Shown: piece after piece, positions 1 through 5,162 of the stretch
Numbering within the stretch: position 1 is the first letter of the stretch
How the letters are laid out: every line of letters starts with the position of its first letter
Assembly (NCBI GenBank): GCA_017958895.1
Contig: JAGDBT010000022.1
Coordinates: 1-7,378, forward strand
DNA length: 7,378 nt
Source: Alphaproteobacteria bacterium
GTDB lineage: Bacteria > Pseudomonadota > Alphaproteobacteria > RF32 > CAG-239
Direction of reading: 5' to 3'
Position numbers and translations under genes: made by a program
The notes under the pieces: model-generated
Databases searched by the model: none
Told to the model about the DNA's origin: nothing
What the model saw: the letters and a program-made list of their open reading frames with translations, nothing else

Positions 1-27
1 GAGCAACTTGCAAAACAATATCTGTAA
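1..27 (+). CDS. Possible 3' end of an upstream gene (last 8 codons)
   Basis: Frame 1 reads EQLAKQYL followed by a TAA at 25-27. The stop lies 12 bases before the ATG of the transporter gene, and the transporter's Shine-Dalgarno sequence starts right at this stop. That spacing is typical of two genes in one operon. Eight codons are too few to identify a product. One of the other two frames is also open across this stretch, so this is an inference from spacing only. Confidence 0.35.
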   Translation, partial: EQLAKQYL

Positions 28-32
28 AAGGA
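28..32 (+). promoter_or_regulatory. Shine-Dalgarno site of the DMT transporter gene
   Basis: AAGGA lies 7 bases before the ATG at 40, a near-ideal spacing. It supports that ATG as the true start. Confidence 0.65.
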
Positions 33-39
33 TAGAAAA

Positions 40-921
40 ATGTGGTTTATTTTTGCGCTTTTAACCAGTTTAATTTATGCCCTTTACTATATCTGCAACC
101 AAAACAGCCGGCTTAAAGCTGAGATATTCATTATTTATCGCGGTTTCTTGGCGGCCCTTATGGCAACACCTTTGGTTTTGATTTATTTTCATGTTTTTCC
201 GTGGCAATTTTATGCTATTGCGCTGTTTCAAGGCCTCACCATTTCCTACATGGACTACAAATATTTTCAAGCCTTTCACGAATTCGGCGCCGAAAATGTA
301 AATTCCGTAAAGCCTTTAACCGTGCTTATTATCTTTGTTTTATGGTTAATCTTAAAACCGAGCATTATCGGTCACTATATGGCAACTCCGTTACGTTCCG
401 CCGTTATTTTAGCCGCCTTGGCAACCATTATCTTCGCGGTAATGAAATATCGTCATCAAAAAATCGGCAAAGAATGCTTAAAAAAAGTGTTCCCGTTGCT
501 GTTTTTATCTTCAATCATAGATATCAGCAACAAACTCATCACGGAATATAACGACGGTTATCTGTTGGCCTTAACCTTTCATCGCGTGGCCTTAACCGGA
601 TATATTATCGGTACTGTAAATTTGCTTATCTATCAACGAAAAAATATCTGCCTTAAAGAACTCATCAGCCTGCAAAACCTACGTCGGGGCAGCTTTATTA
701 TATTGCTGGTTTTAAGCATGATTACCATAAATCTGGCCATGCATTATACCCCTAATCCCGCCTATACCACCGCAGTTATTTATTTATCGGTGGTTTGGAT
801 TATGTTCATCAACAAAATTCAAATTCTCGCCGGCAAAAAACTCATTTATCAGCCTATTGAGAAAAAATGGATTTTTGCCCTGTTAATTTCCGCCATTGTT
901 CTGGTTTTATTGACGCAATAA
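40..921 (+). CDS. DMT-superfamily (EamA-type) 10-helix membrane transporter
   Basis: This is an integral inner-membrane protein of 293 residues with about ten hydrophobic segments, roughly at 2-18, 29-50, 55-72, 88-106, 118-135, 149-163, 176-198, 217-234, 240-260 and 277-292. It shows the two-fold repeat of the drug/metabolite transporter superfamily. The end of each half carries an EamA-like pattern: NSVKPLTVLIIF at about 88-99, and NPAYTTAVIYLSVVW at about 239-253 followed by a short basic loop and a last helix. Length and topology match family members that export or import small metabolites. The substrate cannot be read from the sequence. The start is supported by AAGGA at 28-32. A short tail of a preceding gene at 1-27 suggests it is the second gene of an operon. 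The next gene downstream appears to have its own promoter. Confidence is high for a membrane transporter of this fold and low for any specific substrate. Confidence 0.8.
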   Translation: MWFIFALLTSLIYALYYICNQNSRLKAEIFIIYRGFLAALMATPLVLIYFHVFPWQFYAIALFQGLTISYMDYKYFQAFHEFGAENVNSVKPLTVLIIFVLWLILKPSIIGHYMATPLRSAVILAALATIIFAVMKYRHQKIGKECLKKVFPLLFLSSIIDISNKLITEYNDGYLLALTFHRVALTGYIIGTVNLLIYQRKNICLKELISLQNLRRGSFIILLVLSMITINLAMHYTPNPAYTTAVIYLSVVWIMFINKIQILAGKKLIYQPIEKKWIFALLISAIVLVLLTQ

Positions 922-956
922 TTTCTGCCAATCTAAAATTTTTTGTATAAATAACC

Positions 957-985
957 TTGACAACAAGCACTCAAGAGAGTACATT
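957..985 (+). promoter_or_regulatory. Predicted sigma70-type promoter of the TrpF-like gene
   Basis: A perfect -35 box TTGACA (957-962) is followed by a 17-base spacer and TACATT (980-985), which matches TATAAT at four of six positions. Transcription would start near 992, giving a leader of about 40 bases to the ATG at 1034. Positions 969-980 read ACTCAAGAGAGT, a small ACTC/GAGT inverted repeat that ends at the first base of the -10 box and could be an operator, though it is short enough to be chance. The TATAAA at 946-951 lacks a matching -35 box and is a weaker alternative. The rest of the 922-1033 spacer shows no clear terminator for the upstream transporter gene. Confidence 0.55.
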
Positions 986-1033
986 TTCAGCAATCATATT
1001 TTTATTTACATAACTATTTTAAACATTCAGCTT

Positions 1034-1846
1034 ATGAAAATCTTGTATGTAACTATGTCCGGTTGCAATGAAACAACCGACATCAAAGAGTTGGCAACTT
1101 TGTTACGTCATTACCCTCATGCAGAAATCGGCATTCAGGTAAGTCCTCTCAAATGTTCGGCGGATTCCGAGCGGATGAAGTGGATTAAATCTTTGGCCCA
1201 ATATCTGCGCTGTCATCGGCAGACTATCAACGCGGCTTTGCACATCAATCCTTCTTGGGTCGGTGATTTTATGCAGGGCTATATAGCTCCCGAGTTAAAA
1301 ACACTTTTGGATATGCGCAATAATGCTGACTATCCGTTCTTTCAGCGCCTACAGCTCAACTTTCTCGTCGGACGGGAAGAGGCTCCCAAAGTGGATGTCT
1401 TTACAACCTTGATGAAGATGTATCCCAACCAACGTTTCATTCTTCCTTACAATCAAAACAATGAAGCGTTTATCAGGGAACTTTATCAACGTTATACAGA
1501 AGACACCAGATTACAATTCAGCTCCGAGGCTTTCTGTATACTGTATGACAGCTCGCATGGTGAAGGCGTTGTTCCGAAGGAGCGACCGGCTTCGGTCTTT
1601 AATGACATTGTACAAGGCTATGCCGGCGGTATCAGTTCCGAGAATGTCGCCAAAGTATTGGATCAGATTGTCGAACAAGATACCTTGGTGCCCAACTTTT
1701 CCGGCATAACGATTGATGCGGAAGGTAAGCTGAAAAATGAAAAAGGTGTGTTTGATCTTGAACGTGCCCGCGCTTACTTAAGCGCCGCCACCAAATGGAT
1801 AAACAAACACTCTTTTATGCAATCTTGCGGGGTCGTAGAGGAATAA
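1034..1846 (+). CDS. Divergent TrpF-like (phosphoribosylanthranilate isomerase-like) TIM-barrel protein
   Basis: The product is a 270-residue protein with no signal peptide or membrane segment, so it is probably cytoplasmic. Several blocks fall in the order expected of a TrpF barrel. An N-terminal strand with SGCN sits at 9-12, where TrpF has KICG-(I/L)T. VSPLKCSADSERM at 36-48 resembles the region after the second strand. LYDSSHGEG at 170-178 aligns with the strand bearing the catalytic Asp of TrpF (here Asp172). YAGGISSENVAKVL at 196-209 matches the phosphate-binding GG(L/I)xxENV block. ITIDAEG...GVFDLERARAYL at about 225-249 matches the final strand and C-terminal helix. The fit is imperfect: the Cys of KICG aligns with Ser9 (a Cys is at 11), the SPRY/SKRY arginine is not obvious, and the protein is some 60 residues longer than typical TrpF. 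No trp gene is nearby. I infer a relative of TrpF, perhaps with another substrate. No clear Shine-Dalgarno precedes the ATG, and a terminator follows. Confidence 0.6.
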   Translation: MKILYVTMSGCNETTDIKELATLLRHYPHAEIGIQVSPLKCSADSERMKWIKSLAQYLRCHRQTINAALHINPSWVGDFMQGYIAPELKTLLDMRNNADYPFFQRLQLNFLVGREEAPKVDVFTTLMKMYPNQRFILPYNQNNEAFIRELYQRYTEDTRLQFSSEAFCILYDSSHGEGVVPKERPASVFNDIVQGYAGGISSENVAKVLDQIVEQDTLVPNFSGITIDAEGKLKNEKGVFDLERARAYLSAATKWINKHSFMQSCGVVEE

Positions 1847-1987
1847 AACGACCTGCCGTTACAAGGCCGCACTCCATTGATGTGCCGCCTGAACCTTAAC
1901 AAGAAACCCCTTGCTGAAAAAGCAAGAGGTTTCTTTTTTTATTGTTCTCGGCCTTGTGCCGAAAAGCCGTTAAGCAAACAATGCGGC
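1847..1987. other. Convergent intergenic spacer with nested inverted repeats
   Basis: This 141-bp gap separates the stops of two convergent genes. Besides the terminator it holds a perfect 9-bp inverted repeat, ACAAGGCCG at 1861-1869 and CGGCCTTGT at 1949-1957, which encloses the terminator. It also has a 5-bp hairpin TCGGC/GCCGA at 1948-1962. The last would be the first structure in the prfA 3' untranslated RNA. I see no gene here. Confidence 0.5.
1901..1940. terminator. Rho-independent terminator between convergent genes, probably bidirectional
   Basis: Arms 1901-1915 and 1921-1935 form a 15-bp stem around the 5-base loop GAAAA, followed by T residues to 1940. On the + strand the stem has one C-A mismatch (1909 opposite 1927) and a run of seven Ts (1934-1940), so it should stop the TrpF-like gene's transcript. 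On the minus strand the same position is a U-G wobble, so the stem is continuous. The following sequence is only moderately U-rich (TTTCTTGTT), so termination of the prfA transcript there is likely but less certain. Confidence 0.85.
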
Positions 1988-3058
1988 TTAATCCATTTCC
2001 GCCAAACGTTCTACCTGATCCTCGGCAATCAACGCATCTATGATTTCGCCGAGAGCTTCGCCGGAAACCACTTCTTCCAACTTATACAAAGTCAAATTAA
2101 TGCGATGGTCTGTTACACGTCCTTGCGGATAGTTATAAGTACGAATACGTTCGCTCCGGTCTCCGCTACCTACCTGCAACTTACGTTTTTCCGAATAATT
2201 GGCGTCAATTGTCGCTTTCTGATTGTCATATAATTTGGCGCGCAAGTGGTTCATGGCTTTTTCTTTGTTTTTGAACTGCGAACGTTCGTCTTGGCTTTGC
2301 ACCACAATTCCGGTCGGAATATGCGTAATTCGTACCGCCGATTCCGTTTTGTTAACGTGCTGTCCGCCGGCACCGCTCGCCCGATAAACATCAATTTTCA
2401 AATCTGCCGGATTTATATATAAATCAACTTCTTCAATTTCCGGCAAAACAGCCACCGTTGCCGCCGAAGTATGTACCCTGCCCTGCGATTCCGTTACCGG
2501 AACTCTTTGCACACGGTGCGCTCCGGATTCAAATTTCAATTTAGCAAAAACATCTCGACCGGTAATTTTGGCCGAAGCCTCTTTATAACCGCCGATACCG
2601 TTTTCGTTGCAATCAATCATTTCAAATTGCCAACCCTGTTTTTGCGCATAACGTTGATACATTTCAAACAGCACTGCCGCAAACAAAGCCGCCTCATCTC
2701 CGCCCGTGCCGGCACGAACTTCCAAAATCGCGTTTTTATCATCATCTTCATCTTTAGGCAACAACAAAATCTTGATTTGCTTCTCTAATTCAGGCATTTT
2801 TTCTTTGCACTCATAATATTCCATCTCTGCCATTTCACGCATTTCTTTATCAAGCGAAGCATCATCCATCATTGCTTTATCATCGTTCATCATTTGTTGC
2901 ACATGCTGATAATCATGAATAGCCGCCACCACCGGTTCCAGTGTTGACAGTTCCTTATTGAGCTTTACCAAATCTTCCGTAGAGACGCCCGAAGTTAAAA
3001 GCGCCTGCACTTCTTCGTAACGATTAACCACATTGGCTAATTTTTCATCAAGATTCAT
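1988..3058 (-). CDS. prfA: Peptide chain release factor 1 (RF1)
   Basis: RF1 reads UAA and UAG stop codons in the ribosomal A site and triggers hydrolysis of peptidyl-tRNA. The 356-residue length is normal for the family. The catalytic GGQ is at 231-233 within SGAGGQHVNKTESAVR. The tripeptide anticodon is PVT at 187-189 in RVPVTESQGR, the PxT form that marks RF1 and not RF2, which has SPF. The acidic N-terminal helical domain (about 1-105) and the RAGTGGDEAALF block (115-126) are also standard. The ATG overlaps the hisS stop by one base (TAATG), and AAGGA at 3068-3072, inside the last hisS codons, lies 9 bases upstream, so translation is probably coupled to hisS. It is the last gene of the minus-strand operon. 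The methyltransferase gene prmC, which often follows and modifies the GGQ glutamine, is not here. Confidence 0.97.
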   Translation of the reverse strand: MNLDEKLANVVNRYEEVQALLTSGVSTEDLVKLNKELSTLEPVVAAIHDYQHVQQMMNDDKAMMDDASLDKEMREMAEMEYYECKEKMPELEKQIKILLLPKDEDDDKNAILEVRAGTGGDEAALFAAVLFEMYQRYAQKQGWQFEMIDCNENGIGGYKEASAKITGRDVFAKLKFESGAHRVQRVPVTESQGRVHTSAATVAVLPEIEEVDLYINPADLKIDVYRASGAGGQHVNKTESAVRITHIPTGIVVQSQDERSQFKNKEKAMNHLRAKLYDNQKATIDANYSEKRKLQVGSGDRSERIRTYNYPQGRVTDHRINLTLYKLEEVVSGEALGEIIDALIAEDQVERLAEMD

Positions 3059-4293
3059 TATTGCAATTCCTTAATCAAATCATCGATGGCGACATTTTTC
3101 TGTTCACCGCTGTCCAAATCTTTTAACATCACGGAATTGTTCGCCAATTCTTCCGAACCGATGATTATGGCCTTTACGGCATTCACTTTATTGGCTTTTA
3201 TCAGTCTCTTTTTCATGTTTCCGCTATAACTTTGCTCCACCGAAAAACCGGCTCGACGCAAATTATAAGCTATTTCCAATGCCTTATCTTCTGCTTCTTC
3301 ACCCAAAGGTATAACCGCTATCGGTCTGACCGGTGCAATATCTTCATCCAAAAGCATAGACAGACGTTCCACTCCGCACGCCCAACCGATACCGGCCACA
3401 TCTCCGCCGCCCATTTGCGCCACCAGGCCGTTATAGCGACCGCCGGCCAATACCGTGCCTTGCGCCCCGAGTTTATCGGTAGTCAGTTCAAAAACCGTAT
3501 GCGAATAATAATCCAATCCTCTCACTAAGCGGTTATTAACCCGATATTTTATGCCCAAATTATCCAGTCCGCGCAAAACATCGGCAAAAAATTTGCGGGA
3601 ACTTTCATTCAAACTGTCGGCATAAAGAGGGGCATTTTCCACCACCGCTTTATCGCAGTCTTCTTTAGAGTCCAAAATTCGCAACGGGTTCTTATCCAAG
3701 CGATTTTTGCTGTCTTCCGATAATTCTTCATAATGCTCGCGCAAATAAGCCACCAGTTTTTGTCTGTAAGCATCGCGGCTCTCTTCATCGCCCAAAGAAT
3801 TTATTTCTACCGTAACCTGACCGCTCAAACCTAATTTTTCCAAAAATTCGTAAGCCATGGAAATAATTTCAATATCCGCTTGCGGCGTTTCCACTCCCAA
3901 CAACTCAACTCCGAATTGCGTAAATTGACGTTGCCGACCTTTTTGCGGACGTTCATAGCGAAACATCGGACCGCTGTAATAAAATTTTATCGGCAAATTC
4001 TGCTGCATACCGTTAGAAACAAAGGCTCTTACCACTCCGGCCGTACCTTCCGGACGCAAAGTCAAACTTTCTCCGCCCTTATCTTCAAAGCAATACATTT
4101 CTTTTGTAACAATATCCGAAGTATCTCCCAAATTGCGGGCAAATACTTCCGTAAATTCAAAAATCGGCGTTTCAATTTCTTCAAAACCGTATTTTTCAAC
4201 CGTTGCCGAACCGACCGCAACAACTTTTTTCAATTTTCTTTTGGCGACACCGTACAAATCATAAGTGCCGCGAACACTCTGCACCTTCAACAT
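3058..4293 (-). CDS. hisS: Histidyl-tRNA synthetase (class II)
   Basis: It charges tRNA-His with histidine in the cytoplasm. With the ATG at 4293 the protein has 411 residues, close to the usual length of the compact bacterial enzyme. Numbered from that start, the class II motif 2 region is GPMFRYERPQKGRQRQF (108-124), the histidine-specific HisA block is LVRGLDYY (256-263), the glycine-rich AGGRYNG is at 283-289, and motif 3 is GIGWACGVERL (301-311). The anticodon-binding domain spans about 324-411. The frame can be opened 12 bases earlier with a TTG at 4305. I prefer the ATG because MLKVQSVRGTYDL matches the normal HisRS N-terminus and GGAA sits just upstream. The rodZ stop lies about 14 bases before this ATG and the prfA ATG overlaps the hisS stop, so the gene sits inside an operon. 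Confidence 0.96.
   Translation of the reverse strand: MLKVQSVRGTYDLYGVAKRKLKKVVAVGSATVEKYGFEEIETPIFEFTEVFARNLGDTSDIVTKEMYCFEDKGGESLTLRPEGTAGVVRAFVSNGMQQNLPIKFYYSGPMFRYERPQKGRQRQFTQFGVELLGVETPQADIEIISMAYEFLEKLGLSGQVTVEINSLGDEESRDAYRQKLVAYLREHYEELSEDSKNRLDKNPLRILDSKEDCDKAVVENAPLYADSLNESSRKFFADVLRGLDNLGIKYRVNNRLVRGLDYYSHTVFELTTDKLGAQGTVLAGGRYNGLVAQMGGGDVAGIGWACGVERLSMLLDEDIAPVRPIAVIPLGEEAEDKALEIAYNLRRAGFSVEQSYSGNMKKRLIKANKVNAVKAIIIGSEELANNSVMLKDLDSGEQKNVAIDDLIKELQ
3068..3072 (-). promoter_or_regulatory. Shine-Dalgarno site of prfA inside hisS
   Basis: AAGGA on the minus strand is made by the final Lys-Glu codons of hisS and sits 9 bases before the prfA ATG. With the one-base stop/start overlap, this favours translational coupling. 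Confidence 0.6.
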
Positions 4294-4307
4294 CGAATTT
4301 TCCAAAT

Positions 4308-5126
4308 CTATTCTTTAATGAACTTATCTAAGCTTACATTTTTTCTTTGGGTTAAGGTAATAACTTTTACCGGCTTACCTTCAAAATAAAATTGCACAAA
4401 CTGCGGCTTACCTACGGTAATTGTCAGGCCTTTTTCATTAGGAATTTCATATTTATAGCCTTTCGGACGAATTCCGTTGATAAGAGTCCTTGAACCGTTT
4501 TTAAGTTCTATCCATGAAGAACCGCTCAAAACAAATTGCAACCCTGATGAAGTCTTTTGAGCTCTTGTTTCTTTCTTTTCTTCTTTTTTTACTTCTTCCA
4601 AAGGCACTTCATCTTCTTCAATTTCTTCAATCAAATCTTCTTCATCAATATTGTCTTCATCGGCATCTTCTTCAACAATTATCGGCTCTGTTACAATAGA
4701 TGTATTGTCTTCCTTATATTCTTCGACATCTTCCGAAATAGGTAACACCGACCAGGCAATCAGCAAAACCGCCAAACCTAAAACGCCGAACAAAATATGC
4801 TTCAACCTAGGCGATGAAGTTTCAGAAATTTCCTCAACCGAAAGAGGCTCTTCTTCTTCCGGTTCTTCACCGCTCAAAAACTGCTTATACGAATTGACTA
4901 TTCTATCACTGTTCAAGCCCAAATATTTTGCATAACTGCGCACAAAACCAATGCAATAAGGCATAGGAGGAATATTTTCCAAATCCATTTCCTCAATTGC
5001 CGACAAATAATGTTTGCGAATATACAATTCCTCTGAAACAGCGTCTAAATCCTTTTTCTGACTGAGACGAGCATTCTTCAGTATTTCGCCTATGGTGTGC
5101 ACATCTTTATCCATCAAATTTTCCAC
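4308..5126 (-). CDS. rodZ: RodZ-like cell-shape protein: HTH domain, one membrane helix, DUF4115 domain
   Basis: RodZ links the MreB cytoskeleton to the wall-elongation machinery at the inner membrane. The 272-residue protein has the family's layout. A cytoplasmic helix-turn-helix domain (about 10-84) includes TIGEILKNARLSQ and PMPYCIGFVRSYAKYL, the block that mediates MreB contact in known RodZ. A single membrane helix covers about 109-130, preceded by basic residues (PRLKH), which fits N-in orientation. A strongly acidic linker (about 131-185) follows, then a C-terminal periplasmic DUF4115 domain (about 195-270) with SSWIELKNGSRTL and QFVQFYFEGKPV. I chose the GTG start because AAAGGAG lies 7 bases before it. 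An ATG four codons later (5114) is the alternative. It lies 36 bp after ptsP and just before hisS. In E. coli the order is rodZ-ispG-hisS; ispG is missing here. The family call is firm; a role in shape is known from the family, not shown here. Confidence 0.87.
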   Translation of the reverse strand: MENLMDKDVHTIGEILKNARLSQKKDLDAVSEELYIRKHYLSAIEEMDLENIPPMPYCIGFVRSYAKYLGLNSDRIVNSYKQFLSGEEPEEEEPLSVEEISETSSPRLKHILFGVLGLAVLLIAWSVLPISEDVEEYKEDNTSIVTEPIIVEEDADEDNIDEEDLIEEIEEDEVPLEEVKKEEKKETRAQKTSSGLQFVLSGSSWIELKNGSRTLINGIRPKGYKYEIPNEKGLTITVGKPQFVQFYFEGKPVKVITLTQRKNVSLDKFIKE

Positions 5127-5133
5127 TTTTTTT

Positions 5134-5140
5134 CTCCTTT
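5134..5140 (-). promoter_or_regulatory. Strong Shine-Dalgarno site of rodZ
   Basis: AAAGGAG on the minus strand is followed by seven As and then the GTG at 5126. This is the best ribosome-binding site in the window. It decides the start in favour of GTG at 5126 over the ATG at 5114, which would be about 19 bases away. Confidence 0.75.
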
Positions 5141-5162
5141 ATCGGGGCTTATAACATAAAAA

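Noticed and set aside
40..551. Alternative frames inside the transporter gene on both strands
   Set aside because: The membrane-protein frame has a ribosome site and a coherent ten-helix pattern, and the others do not.
1869..1885. GCAC/GTGC hairpin after the TrpF-like gene
   Set aside because: A 4-bp stem with a 9-base loop and no U-tract is too weak to call. The terminator further on explains the region.
2471..2788. Open frames on the + strand opposite prfA
   Set aside because: They are shadows of the RF1 gene. The RF1 motifs prove the minus-strand reading.
3880..4389. 169-codon open frame on the + strand
   Set aside because: It lies antisense to hisS, which has clear class II synthetase motifs. 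Its own translation shows no domain pattern.
4557..4745. Phe-rich open frame on the + strand resembling a small membrane protein
   Set aside because: It is the complement of the Glu/Asp-rich linker of rodZ. The GAA/GAT runs become TTC/ATC codons, and there is no ribosome site.
5127..5162. Possible internal promoter or terminator between ptsP and rodZ
   Set aside because: The 36 bases hold TTATAA-like sequence and the rodZ ribosome site, but no paired -35/-10 boxes and no hairpin.
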